NCBI GenBank assembly: GCA_028386065.3
Contig: JAKUCV010000854.1
Coordinates: 124,001 to 188,000 of the forward strand
DNA: 64,000 bases
DNA from: Turnera subulata
Taxonomy: Eukaryota; Streptophyta; Magnoliopsida; Malpighiales; Passifloraceae
Direction: 5' to 3'
The notes below the pieces were generated by a model. That model was not told where the DNA came from and searched no databases. It saw only the letters and a list, made by a program, of their open reading frames with translations. How positions within the stretch are numbered: position 1 is the first letter of the stretch; each line of letters starts with the position of its first letter. Positions 22,077 through 32,498 of this stretch are shown here, in pieces. A program made the translations under genes and the position numbers.

Positions 22077-23289
22077 GAAAACAGGGATGAGTGGATCTTG
22101 GACAGTGGTTGTTCAAGGCACATGACAGGGGACTCTTCCATGTCCTCATCCCTTACTGAAAAGGACCGAGGTAATGTAACTTTTGGTGATATGTCAAAAG
22201 GTAAAATTCTTGGTTTCAGTGATATTAATCCTTGTCCTGCTATTGTGCATGTCTTACTGGTTGATAACCTCAAATATAACTTGCTAAGCATCAGTCAATT
22301 ATGTGATAAAGGGTACAAAATTATATTTGAAGCGTCCAGATGTTTGGTCACTAACAGAAACCAAGTGGTTTTTGTTGGAAAGTGAAAAGGTAACATATAC
22401 TCTATCAACCTAAATGATGTGGCTAATCCTGATTTCAAGTGTCTAAGTGCTAGAACAAAAACCCCAACTCTATGGCATAGAAGGCTTCGTCATGCAAATT
22501 TGGAGCTAATTTCAAATCTGTCCAAAAAGGAGTTGGTGAGAGGACTGCCAATGCTCAAGTATGAAAAAGAAACCACATGTAAAGCATGTCAGCTGGGAAA
22601 ACAGGTTAAAAGTTCCTTTAAACCTACACACACAATCTCTACATCTAGACCACTTGAATTATTGCATATTGACTTGTTTGGTCCCATGAGAACCATTAGC
22701 TTAGGTGGTAAAAGTTATGTTCTTGTGGTGGTTGATGATTATTCTAGGTACACATGGGTTGTATTTCTTGCTCAAAAGGATCATGCATGTTATGAATTTG
22801 GTACTCTTGTTAGCAAAGTACAAAATGAAAAAGGCTATAAAATTTCGAAAATTAGAAGTGATCATGGAGGTGAATTTGATAACCTTGTCTTTAAACACTT
22901 CTGTGAGCAAAGTGGTATTGAACACACCTTTTTGACTCCTAGAACGCCTCAACAAAATGGGGTAGTTGAAAGGAAGACTCAAACTTTGCAAGAAATGGCT
23001 AGAACTATGCTTAATGAGCATAAGTTACCTGCATATTTCTGGGCAGAGGGTGTAAACACAGCATGCTACATTCTAAATAGAGTATCCTTACATCCTTTAA
23101 CTGAAAAGACCCCTTATGAGATATGGTTTGATAAGAAACCAAGCATCAGTTACTTTCGTGTTTTTGGGTCTAAATGTTATATACTTAATACTAAGGATAA
23201 CCTTGATAAATTTGATGCTAATTCTGATGATGGTGTTTTCTTTGGGTATTCACTTACTAGTAAGGCATATAGAGTGTATAATAAAAGAA
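22077..23289 (+). pseudogene. Element A protease and integrase
   Basis: Protease: WILDSGCSRHMTGD with the catalytic DSG. A TGA near 22383 (VGK-stop) breaks the frame. Integrase zinc domain: HRRLRHANLE...CKACQLGKQ (HHCC). Core: HIDLFGP (first Asp), IRSDHGGEFDN (second Asp), RTPQQNGVVERKTQTL (Glu), so the DDE triad is preserved. The segment ends at the GYSLTSKAYRVYNKRTL region, where element N is inserted. The 293-codon integrase stretch (22419-23300) is uninterrupted up to the insertion. Confidence 0.9.
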
Positions 23290-23294
23290 CCTTG
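23290..23294. repeat. Target-site duplication CCTTG (left) of element N
   Basis: CCTTG before the N LTR and again at 28973-28977. In copy B the uninterrupted site reads aagaaccttggttgtag on the minus strand, with a single CCTTG. Confidence 0.95.
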
Positions 23295-23799
23295 TGTTAG
23301 AACAATAGCCCTTCGCTAGAGGGGAGGTGAATAGCGATAATCGAATAAAAACGAAATAAGCAGGAATTAAATGCGGAATTGAAAGAATGAAGGACAAGCA
23401 ATTTATCCTGGTTCACACACACTCTACTAGTGTGGCTAATCCAGCCCTTCAAGTCTCACTTGAAGATTTCACTATCTACGTTAAGCTTACGGGTGCTTAA
23501 CAAACCGTTACAACCTAGGAATTCAAGTCACAAGAATCCTAAACCTGAAAGTTCAAGTCACATGAACTTCAGCTCTCTTGCTTGAAGATACCTCACTTCT
23601 AGACTTTTCACACAAGAAGATATACACCTCTTCTTGTGAATCTAACCAAGGGAACTAACCTCCCTTAAGGTGTGTAAGTACACAATCACTCAAACAAGAG
23701 ACTCTCTCAAAGAGTAGATATGAGTTACAGAATTTAAGCTCTAAAAGGGCAACTCTCAAATCCTCAATAGGATATTGGCTCAATTAAGATTTGATGAAT

Positions 23800-24014
23800 N
23801 NNNNNNNNNNNNNNNNNNNNNNNNNNNNNNNNNNNNNNNNNNNNNNNNNNNNNNNNNNNNNNNNNNNNNNNNNNNNNNNNNNNNNNNNNNNNNNNNNNNN
23901 NNNNNNNNNNNNNNNNNNNNNNNNNNNNNNNNNNNNNNNNNNNNNNNNNNNNNNNNNNNNNNNNNNNNNNNNNNNNNNNNNNNNNNNNNNNNNNNNNNNN
24001 NNNNNNNNNNNNNN
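23800..24014. other. Assembly gap (215 N)
   Basis: Run of N within the LTR; any ORF crossing it is meaningless. Confidence 0.99.
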
Positions 24015-24049
24015 TGGAAAGCTGAAAAAGTATGTCTCCTCTTGTCGGC

Positions 24050-24855
24050 TGAACATCGATGTTCAAATTTAGGACATCGATGTTCTGGCCTTGAATATGC
24101 ATTTTCTTGTCCAACGGTCATATGGACATCGATGTTGTAAATGTGGACATCGATGTCCTGGCCAGTGAATTTGAATTATTGGGCTAACGGTCACTAGGAC
24201 ATCGATGTTGTCAAAATGGACATCGATGTTCCACAAGACATTGTCCAAGACCCGAGACCAAATAACATCGATGTTCCATAGCTGAACATCGATGTTTTGG
24301 ACATTCCCAAAACAATCTTAAAACCAGATTCAATAGGACATCGATGTTATGAAATAGGACATCGATGTTCAAACTCTTCAAAGCAATTTTTAAGCATAAC
24401 GGTCATGAGGACATCGACGTTGAGAAATTGGACATCGATGTTATAAACTACTGCCTACTTTTGGAAAAAATATTTTAGTGCAGGACATCGATGTTCCAAT
24501 ATTGGACATCGATGTTCAAAGCTTAGAAACCTTCTCGAAAGATTGGTTTCAAGGCAGGACATCGATGTTCATAATTGGGACATCGATGTTCAAGGCTCGA
24601 AAAACATTATTATGATTAAAATGAGATCTAGTTGATGCATGAGTGAAAATGATTGAAGCTGACCATTGAAGAACATCGATGTTATGAAATCCAACATCGA
24701 TGTTTTGCTTATGTAAAGGATATTTTCAAATGCAACGGTCATGAGAACATCGATGTTTGGGATTCCAACATCGATGTTATTAGCCTACTGCCTGTTTTGA
24801 AGAATTGTTCAAAGGCAGAAACATCGATGTTTAAATTCACAACATCGATGTTCAT
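24050..24855. repeat. Array of paired AACATCGATGTT palindromes (left LTR of N)
   Basis: Eleven pairs of the palindrome (core CATCGATG), first core at 24054 and last starting at 24843, same layout as 27853-28656: 21 bp between cores within a pair and a 73-74 bp repeat. One site is mutated (catcgacg). Confidence 0.95.
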
Positions 24856-25170
24856 GGTTCGAAAAACATTTTTATGCTTGGAAATATGTTATGTGATGCA
24901 TGAGCAAATTTTATCTTATTTTGAGCCAATGTCCTAGAAGAGTTGAGTGTTATACCTTGTACAATTCATGAATCTAACTCTTCTTTCTTGGCTCTTCAAT
25001 TGTTGTGCTCATTTACTTTGATCCTTTGCTTCTTGATCGGTTTCTTTTGCTTGAGGAGCTTGAGGATTGATTTGACTTCATTTCTTTTTGCTTCACGGAT
25101 GTCATCAATTGAGCCAAGGTTTGTCATTATCAAAACCCTGAAATGAAACAAGGAGGCATGAGTTCTAACA

Positions 25171-25187
25171 ATTTCCCCCTTTTTGAT
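25171..25187 (-). other. Polypurine tract of element N
   Basis: Minus strand tcaaaaagggggaaat directly precedes the 3' LTR (TGTTAG). A typical plus-strand priming site for Copia elements. Confidence 0.85.
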
Positions 25188-25720
25188 AATGACAAACAAC
25201 TAGAAGTATATGCCAATTTTATGCCAATTTTTATGAGTTTAACATAAGGATAATTCCCCCTATGTATTTCAAATTGTGATTCCCCCTAATTTGGTGCATA
25301 TACTTCTTCTTATCTTCCCCCTTTTGTCTTTAGCAAAAAGAAATAATGAGAAGAAGAGGTTGAGAAGTACTTATGTAAGAATCAGGTGGAGCTTTGAACA
25401 AGTGCAATATATTATCTATACCTATACACTTCTATATGTGCCAAACTGAAGAATGTTAGAAAGCTTAGCTGAACATCGATGTTGTGATACTCAACATCGA
25501 TATATTGAGATTTCTGCTCAAATTTTGAAGTTCTTCATCATCCCTTTGTTCCCCCTATCTTTTTGCTTGAATGAGGGGTACCTACAAAAACAACACTCAT
25601 CCTTGCATTTCTACAAGAATTGATTAAGAACTTGGATGCTTCTTTGGTTATTTGCTTGGAGCATCCGCAATCAAGGTACCAAAGTACACTTGATGCTTTC
25701 AAGCATACCTGCAAAACAAA
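25188..25720 (-). other. Element N 3' region with protease remnant
   Basis: At about 25640-25700 the minus strand reads WYLDCGCSKQITKEASKFLI, recognisable as the start of Copia protease (normally LDSGCSRHMTG) with DSG changed to DCG. Downstream everything else of pol is deleted. A further palindrome pair (cores at 25474 and 25495, again 21 bp apart) lies here outside the LTR. Confidence 0.7.
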
Positions 25721-27124
25721 TCAATGGGTTTTTGGTACCCAAATCTTTTTGGGTCCTTGAGGGTTAGGAACATGCCGAATATAGACCTTATCTTGTGCCC
25801 AATGTCTATGCCTAGTAAAACATACCGGGGCAATGTGTCCTATCCTATTACAATAGTGACAAATAACATTAGGATTATGCATTCTCCTAGGTTGATAGTA
25901 GTTGTTGTTTTGTCTATGTTTGTAATCTCTACTTAACTTGTCTTGCCTAGGTAAAATCTTGTTTTCCCTAAATTGAGTCACATGTTTCCTAGGTTTAGTA
26001 AAATGAGAACTTTCATTTTTAGCGCTGTGTACATGTGGTCTTGTAACATTAGCATTTGATCTAACATTGTAAGCATACAATTTAGCATAGTGAACTTTTC
26101 CACTACTTACCTTTGGTTTGGCATTTTGAGCATGTAACTTTCTATGATGAATGTGTAATCTTGTGTTGTGAACATGTGATCTAGCATTGTGTGCATGTGG
26201 TTTAGCATGTTCATGTGATGTAGTGTGATGAGTAGAAGATGGAGCATCATGTTTATGTGTCTTAGCATTAAGCACTACAGGTTTGACATCATTCAACACA
26301 TTTGATGCACCTAATCCTTCTTTTTGTGTTGGACTTCTTTGTTGTCCTAGAAGAAGATTAAGACCATCTCTACCATTTGTGAACTTTTCTAATGTATTCT
26401 TCAAATCACCAATTTGAGACCTAAGAGATTCATTCTCCTTTCCCAATACAACACAAGCACATACATTCGAGGATATCTTCTCGTTAAGTTCATTGTACGA
26501 TATATTGAGAGCATGCTTTTCTTCTTCAAGCTTATCAATTTTACTAGATAACTCATTCTTATCATTTACTAATTTCTCATTATCATTTTCTAAGGTTGTA
26601 ATTTGTTTCTTTAAATTTTTATTGACCTTAGAGACTGAAATGAATTTACTATATACTTCATTAAATGCATTTTGCAGTTCTTCAAATGTATAGTCATCAC
26701 TCGAATAGGAAGTATTTACCTCTTCCGGAGATTCTTCCTTTGCCATGCAACAAAGGTTGACAGTCTCATTTTGCTTGCTGTCGGTTTCCTCATAGATGAT
26801 TCCCAGCAATTCCCACATCTCCTTGGCTGTTGCACAGTGCGAGATTATCTGATAGTCATTTGGATTGACCGCACTCTGAAGCATGTTAATCGCCTTGGAG
26901 TTGTTTTCGATTCTTTGGATGTCATCTACGTTGTACTCCACTTCTGTCTTGGATGGGATTTGAATGCCATTGTTTATCGTTAGCCAGGCTGCAAAGTCAA
27001 TGGCTTGGATGAAAACTTTCATCCTTTCCTTCCAATATGTATAATCTGTTCCGTCGAAGAATGGTGCCTGGGTGATGGATTGTCCTTCAGTGACTCCTGC
27101 ATACAAATAACTTGAACAAGCCAT
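25721..27124 (-). CDS. Element N gag polyprotein, intact (467 aa)
   Basis: Uninterrupted frame from ATG 27124, 41 bases after the PBS in element orientation. Residues 1-120: Copia gag fold (ITQAPFFDGTDYTYWKERMK, then an AWLTINNG segment, YQIISHCATAKEMWELL). It is shorter than gag of A-C: the second half of the UBN2 region and the first zinc knuckle are absent (YEETDSKQNETVNLCCMAKE joins directly to the acidic region). Residues 160-250: charged coiled coil. Residues 304-368: His-rich stretch with 7-residue periodicity (NARSHVH, NTRLHIH). Residues 422-435: one CCHC knuckle (CHYCNRIGHIAPVC). Ends KKIWVPKTH, like the gag ends of A-C. Predicted to assemble particles and package N RNA; no enzyme is encoded nearby. 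Confidence 0.88.
   Translation of the reverse strand: MACSSYLYAGVTEGQSITQAPFFDGTDYTYWKERMKVFIQAIDFAAWLTINNGIQIPSKTEVEYNVDDIQRIENNSKAINMLQSAVNPNDYQIISHCATAKEMWELLGIIYEETDSKQNETVNLCCMAKEESPEEVNTSYSSDDYTFEELQNAFNEVYSKFISVSKVNKNLKKQITTLENDNEKLVNDKNELSSKIDKLEEEKHALNISYNELNEKISSNVCACVVLGKENESLRSQIGDLKNTLEKFTNGRDGLNLLLGQQRSPTQKEGLGASNVLNDVKPVVLNAKTHKHDAPSSTHHTTSHEHAKPHAHNARSHVHNTRLHIHHRKLHAQNAKPKVSSGKVHYAKLYAYNVRSNANVTRPHVHSAKNESSHFTKPRKHVTQFRENKILPRQDKLSRDYKHRQNNNYYQPRRMHNPNVICHYCNRIGHIAPVCFTRHRHWAQDKVYIRHVPNPQGPKKIWVPKTH
26021..26215 (-). repeat. In-frame 21-bp repeats coding a His-rich segment of N gag
   Basis: About nine degenerate 21-bp units encode 7-residue repeats of the form N-A/T-R-x-H-x-H. 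Only element N gag has them; A, B and C lack this segment. Confidence 0.75.
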
Positions 27125-27164
27125 AGAAACTTTCCTCTCAAACGGTTAAGTCTTTCAGAGAGCT

Positions 27165-27180
27165 AGGCTCCGCTACCAAT
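27165..27180 (-). other. Primer binding site of element N
   Basis: Minus strand attggtagcggagcct next to the 5' LTR, the same variant as in elements A, B and C. Confidence 0.75.
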
Positions 27181-27773
27181 TGTTAGAACAATAGCCCTTC
27201 GCTAGAGGGGGGGGTGAATAGCGATAATCGAATAAAAACGAAATAAGTAGGAATTAAATGAGGAATTGAAAGAATGAAGGACAAGCAATTTATCCTGGTT
27301 CACACACACTCTACTAGTGTGGCTAATCCAGCCCTTCAAGTCTCACTTGAAAATTTCACTATCTACGTTAAGCTTACGGGTGCTTAACAAACCGTTACAA
27401 CCTAGGAATTCTAGTCACAAGAATCCTAAACCTGAAAGTTCAAGTCACATGAACTTCAGCTCTCTTGCTTGAAGATACCTCACTTCAAGACTTTTCACAC
27501 AAGAAGATATACACCTCTTCTTGTGAATCTAACCAAGGGAACTAACCTCCCTTAAGGTGTGTAAGTACACAATCACTCAAACAAGAGACTCTCTCAAAGA
27601 GTAGATATGAGTTACAGAATTTAAGCTCTAAAAGGGCAACTCTCAAATCCTCAATAGGATATTGGCTCAATTAAGATTTGATGAATGTATGAATTGAATG
27701 CATGTAAGTAGAGAGTTGATTCGTGGTTTTTCAGGGGCCTAAATGATCAATTTATAGGTCTAAAAAACATGTA

Positions 27774-28543
27774 TGACCGTTGTGAAATCAATCCAAAATA
27801 CCTTTAGACAAAATTATGGAAAGCTGAAAAAGTATGTCTCCTCTTGTCGGGTGAACATCGATGTTCAAATTTAGGACATCGATGTTCTGGCCTTGAATAT
27901 GCATTTTCTTGTCCAACGGTCATATGGACATCGATGTTGTAAATGTGGACATCGATGTCCTGGCCAGTGAATATGAATTATTGGGCTAACGGTCACTAGG
28001 ACATCGATGTTGTCAAAATGGACATCGATGTTCCACAAGACATTGTCCAAGACCCGAGACCAAATAACATCGATGTTCCATAGCTGAACATCGATGTTTT
28101 GGACATTCCCAAAACAATCTTAAAACCAGATTCAATAGGACATCGATGTTATGAAATAGGACATCGATGTTCAAACTCTTCAAAGCAATTTTTAAGCATA
28201 ACGGTCATGAGGACATCGACGTTGAGAAATTGGACATCGATGTTATAAACTACTGCCTACTTTTGGAAAAATTATTTTAGTGCAGGACATCGATGTTCCA
28301 ATATTGGACATCGATGTTCAAAGCTTAGAAACCTTCTCGAAAGATTGGTTTCAAGGCAGGACATCGATGTTCATAATTGGGACATCGATGTTCAAGGCTC
28401 GAAAAACATTATTATGATTAAAATGAGATCTAATTGATGCATGAGTGAAAATGATTGAAGCTGACCATTGAAGAACATCGATGTTATGAAATCCAACATC
28501 GATGTTTTGCTTATGTAAAGGATATTTTCAAATGCAACGGTCA
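27774..28543. promoter_or_regulatory. MSA-like AACGGTCA sites in the N 5' LTR
   Basis: 27912-27922 reads TCCAACGGTCA, a full match to the plant M-phase-specific activator consensus YCYAACGGYYA bound by MYB3R factors. Further AACGGTCA cores: 27988-27995, 28200-28207, 28536-28543, and one on the minus strand at 27774-27781. The four plus-strand copies are each followed after exactly 5 bases by ACATCG of a palindrome pair. Matching copies lie in the left LTR (for example 24111-24121). The regulatory role is inferred only. Confidence 0.5.
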
Positions 28544-28656
28544 TGAGAACATCGATGTTTGGGATTCCAACATCGATGTTATTAGCCTACTGCCTGTTTT
28601 GAAAAATTGTTCAAAGGCAGGAACATCGATGTTTAAGTTCACAACATCGATGTTCA
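27853..28656. repeat. Array of paired AACATCGATGTT palindromes (right LTR of N)
   Basis: CATCGATG cores start at 27856/27877, 27929/27950, 28002/28023, 28068/28089, 28141/28162, 28214/28235, 28288/28309, 28362/28383, 28476/28497, 28550/28571 and 28624/28645. Within a pair the offset is always 21 bp. Consecutive pairs are 73-74 bp apart, with exceptions of 66 and 114. The 13 bases between cores vary freely. Confidence 0.97.
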
Positions 28657-28972
28657 TGGTTCGAAAAACATTTTTATGCTTGGAAATATGTTATGTGATG
28701 CATGAGCAAATTTTATCTTATTTTGAGCCAATGTCCTAGAAGAGTTGAGTGTTATACCTTGTACAATTCATGAATCTAACTCTTCTTTCTTGGCTCTTCA
28801 ATTGTTGTGCTCATTTACTTTGATCCTTTGCTTCTTGATCGGTTTCTTTTGCTTGAGGAGCTTGAGGATTGATTTGACTTCATTTCTTTTTGCTTCAAGG
28901 ATGTCATCAATTGAGCCAAGGTTTGTCATTATCAAAACCCTGAAATGAAACAAGGAGGTATGAGTTCTAACA

Positions 28973-28977
28973 CCTTG
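28973..28977. repeat. Target-site duplication CCTTG (right) of element N
   Basis: Second copy of the duplication at 23290-23294. Confidence 0.95.
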
Positions 28978-30906
28978 GTTGTAGAAGAAACCATGCATGT
29001 TGTATTTGATGAAATTGACCCTTGTGATGAAAGTGATGATATAGATACTGACATAGCATCTGATGAGCAACCACATGTTGTTAATCGAGAGAATTCTGTG
29101 GAAGAGGAGGATGAACCACCTGTGCTGGCACCACCTACACCTTCTGTGTTGGAACCAAGAGTGGAACCAAGCGTCCAACCACGCCTGGAACCAGTGATCC
29201 AACCAAGTGGTTCTGGTGAAGAACCAAATGTGGCAGAACAAGGATCAACTTCCGATGGAAACATCAGGGCACCCAGGGGACATACAACTAATGTTATCCT
29301 TGGTGATCTAAATAAAGGAGTGACTACCAGATCCTCACTGCACAATATCAATTCGCATCTTTCATTCCTCTCTCAAGTTGAACCCAAAAATGCAATTGAA
29401 GCCATTCTTGATGAGAATTGGATTATGGCAATGCAAGAAGCGCTGAACCAATTCAAAAGAAGCGAAGTTTGGGAGCTTGTGCCAAGACCAGTTGAACACC
29501 CAGTCATTGGTACCAAATGGGTCTTCAGAAATATACTTGATGAATCAGGTGTTGTGGTAAGAAACAAAGCAAGGTTAGTTTCTCAAGGGTATAATCAAGA
29601 AGAGGGTATTGATTATGATGAGACCTTTGCTCCTGTTGCTAGATTAGAGTCTATTCGTATGCTACTAGCATTTGCATCATATAAATCCTTTAAGCTATAT
29701 CAAATGGATGTTAAGAGTGCATTCTTAAATGGATATATTCTAGAAGAAGTATATGTTGAACAACCACCTGGTTTTGAAAGTCATGAACATCCAGAACATG
29801 TATTCAAGCTTAAAAAGGCATTATATGGACTTAAGCAAGCACCTAGGGCTTGGTATGTTAGGTTAAGCTCATACTTGGTTTCTAAAGGTTTTTCTAGAGG
29901 AAAAGTCGATTCAACATTGTTTGTTAAGTCTGACAAACGTGATGTCATCATTGTGCAAATCTATGTTGATGATATTTTATTTGGTGCTACTAATGATCTA
30001 CTTTGTAAGGAATTTGAAAGCCTCATGCACAGTGAATTTGAGATGAGCATGATGGGTGAGCTTAATTTCTTTCTGGGCTTCCAAGTTAAGCAACTTGATG
30101 GAGGTATCTTCATCAATCAAGCTAAGTACACTCGTGAGCTACTAAAGCTGTTTGGTTTGTCAGAAACCAAGCCAAGCCCCACTCCAATGAGTACATCCAC
30201 CAAACTTGACAAGGATGAACACGGTAAGGATGTTGATATAAAATTGTACAGGGGTATTATAGGTAGTCTTCTATATCTCACAGCCACTAGACCTGATATA
30301 GTGTTTAGTGTGTGCTTATATGCAAGGTTTCAATCATGTCTAAAAGAATCACATCTTAAGGCAATTAAGCGCACATTAAAGTATCTTAAGGGAACATCCT
30401 CTCTTGGTTTATGGTTTCCTAAAGTCAACATTTTTGAGCTAACAAGATATTCAGATGCAGATTTTGCAGGGTGCACATTAGATCAAAAAAGCACAAGTGG
30501 GACATGCCAATTACTTGGGCAGTCTCTTGTGTCTTGGTCAAGCAAGAAGCAAAATTCTGTTGCAACCTCAACCACTGAGGCTGAATATGTTGCAGCAGGA
30601 GCTTGTTGTGCACAAGTCCTATGGATGAAACAGACTTTAAGTGATTATGAACTAACATTTAATTGTGTGTCAATCTATTGTGACAGCTCTAGTGCTATTA
30701 ATCTAACCAAGAATCCTATACAACACTCTCGGACCAAGCACATTGAAGTGAGGCATCATTTTATCCGAGACCATGTGTTGAAGAAGGATGTGGCAATTGA
30801 ATTCGTGAAGACTGAAAATCAGCTTGGTGATATCTTTACAAAGCCACTCAAAGAGGATCAATTCACCAAGATCAGACTTGAACTTGGAATGTGTAACTTA
30901 CCTTGA
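28978..30906 (+). pseudogene. Element A reverse transcriptase and RNase H (open, 3' half of pol)
   Basis: Open from the N insertion to the TGA ending at 30906. The linker holds VVEETMHVVFDEID and a Pro/Glu-rich stretch. RT: WELVPRPVEHPVIGTKWVF, ARLVSQGYNQEEGIDYDETF, YQMDVKSAFLNGYI (motif A Asp), KKALYGLKQAPRAWY, IVQIYVDDILFGA (YVDD intact). RNase H: YSDADFAGCTLDQKSTSG, TTEAEYVAAGACCAQ, YCDSSSAINLTKNP, RTKHIEVRHHFIRD, then KEDQFTKIRLELGMCNLP and stop. All catalytic acids appear present, but the gene is cut from its 5' half by element N, so no complete pol can be made. Confidence 0.92.
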
Positions 30907-31484
30907 CTCTTATGCTTACTTGGTTTGATACTTGGTTTTATGTTTTTTTTACTAGGTTTTATACTTGGTATTTGAACAAACCATGCAACCTCCTATTATG
31001 TGCATACATGACCATATTAGTCTTATTTCATTCATTACTTCTCAAACACACACTCTCACTATACATTCTGGCATATGAGGAAATCTTTTGAGGTATTATG
31101 ATTATCAGTTGAAGCAAAAGGATGATAAAGAACAGTAAGGTTCGTAGTGAAATCAAATATCCAGCAGATAGTGACTAATGGACAATGGATTATCTTCAAA
31201 GCAGGAAAACTACAATCTGGGTGGTCCAGAAAATTTCAAACTCAGTGGATTCAAAATTCTGAGCGGCAAACAGGCATGGATGATGTGCAATTTGGTTACT
31301 GAAAAACCAAGTAACCAGTGGCTATTACCTAACGGACAAAAGCATCTTCACATGAAGACAGAGGAAATCAGGTTAATCATGGAAAGTCAGACATAAGATA
31401 TTTTGTGGGGATAACAACCAGTATCTCTGTTTGGAAAAATAGGAAGGTCAAAGTAGTCTGTTTCTTCAAAAATGGGGGACCACC
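30907..31484 (+). other. Spacer between pol and env-like ORF of element A
   Basis: No domain recognised. It ends in aaaaatgggggaccaccatg, matching the spacer end of copy B near 42400-42420. Confidence 0.5.
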
Positions 31485-32498
31485 ATGTCACGCCCGACAG
31501 TTTCTGAAAAGGAGAAGTCAGAATTCAATGCTCTTGACCGTTACAAGCAATCCCGTGACACTCTCCGGTTTTTGAGCCACTTACCTTATCCCACTCACCA
31601 TTATTCTATGGAAGAAGAGAGAAGTGAACTCATCTGCCTTCTATGCACCACATACTGTGGTTCTGGAGGATTTTGCTGACTTGGGGGTATCTGATATCTT
31701 GAAGAAAGTTCAGCTTGGATATCTAGCCACTTTGAAGGCCAAAGCATATGAACCAATGGTCAAAGAATTCTTTAAGTATCTGAAATCGACCACTAATGCT
31801 GCTGGTGCCACTGCATCTATTACCACCCGTCTTAATGGGAAGACTGTTACTATTACTGCCAAGGACATCATTGCGATCCTTAAGCTGAAGCCCGGGAAAT
31901 TTCAAGTGGTGTATGATAATTAGAAGCATCATAAGGACACTCCTACGAATGTTGAGGGAAACAAGCTGCTTTTTGGTAGATCTTATCAGAGAGGGAAGTA
32001 CAAGGATTTATGCACGTGTTGATGTACATGCTGACTCGTGTGGTTTTACCGAGACCACACCATAAAACCACGGTAATGCTCAGTGATCAGTGGACTTTGG
32101 CCTGCATTATCAAGAAGACACCCATCTGCTATGGAACTCTAATTCTTCATCATCTGGCCACCTGCAAGGTTCCATGTTTTGGAGGTTTGATCACTCTCTA
32201 GGCTCGTAAATTCTCTTCGATTCCCACAGATGGTCCTGCACCTATCAGTCCTGTGATTATCAGAAGTCTCACTCTGTCCATGATGTCTATTAAGCCTGAT
32301 GCTGAAGGGACCTATTATGTGACCAAGAAACCAAAGGGGAAGGCTGTTCTGAATGATGTTCTTACTGCTCGTATTGCCACCGCTGAGAGCTTACTTGATG
32401 ATCTTAAGGATCAGATGACTGACTTTGAGACTACTGTGATGGAAGCTCTGGATAAAATTGCTGCTTCTTATCCTAAATCTGATACTGATGATGAGTGA
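31485..32498 (+). pseudogene. Element A env-like third ORF (internally deleted)
   Basis: The first about 130 bases correspond to B sequence near 42280-42410. Then about 1.5 kb (the disordered N-terminal part seen in B) is missing and the frame resumes at APHTVVLEDFADLGVSDILKK. The conserved globular part follows: KAKAYEPMVKEFFKYL, TITAKDIIAILKLKPGKF, then a stop at 31921-31923. After frameshifts come TVMLSDQWTLACIIKKTP-like sequence and a C-terminal helical end (LDDLKDQMTDFETTVMEALD). The position after pol and the organisation fit the env-like ORF of SIRE/Maximus elements; the central part resembles the 'putative plant transposon protein' type domain. No signal peptide or membrane segment was evident. 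Confidence 0.7.

Larger units (their letters stand above)
23295..25170 (-). repeat. 3' LTR of element N (contains a sequencing gap)
   Basis: TGTTAGAACAATAGCCC...GAGTTCTAACA. Collinear with 27181-28972. Ns occupy 23800-24014, where the sister LTR has only about 130 bases (27687-27816). Carries the palindrome array. Confidence 0.93.
23295..28972 (-). mobile_element. Non-autonomous gag-only Copia element N (TR-GAG-like)
   Basis: About 5.7 kb including a 215-base N gap. Two LTRs of about 1.8 kb (TGTTAGAAC...GTTCTAACA) enclose only 2,010 bp, which encode one gag and a scrap of protease; no integrase, RT or RNase H. PBS next to 27181 and PPT next to 25170 fix minus orientation. The LTRs differ at roughly 15 positions over about 1.66 kb compared by eye (about 1%), and gag is intact, so this is the youngest element here. 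It resembles the described TR-GAG class, which would rely on proteins of other Copia elements. Confidence 0.92.
27181..28972 (-). repeat. 5' LTR of element N
   Basis: 1,792 bp, complete. TGTTAGAAC...GTTCTAACA on either strand (9-bp inverted ends). Contains the palindrome array and MSA-like sites. Followed by TSD CCTTG. Confidence 0.94.

Noticed and set aside
23764..24140. ORFs across the N gap
   Set aside because: They consist mainly of unknown residues translated from N.
24050..24855. Regularly spaced repeats resembling a CRISPR array
   Set aside because: Units are short palindromes within an LTR of a plant retrotransposon; spacers are related and there are no cas genes.
24653..25146. ORFs within the N LTRs (also at 28455-28948)
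   Set aside because: Identical in both LTRs because LTRs are copies; they cross the palindrome array and show no protein family.
28798..29351. Minus-strand ORFs opposite the A RT linker
   Set aside because: Antisense shadows of the Pro/Glu-rich linker; the same happens opposite element B.
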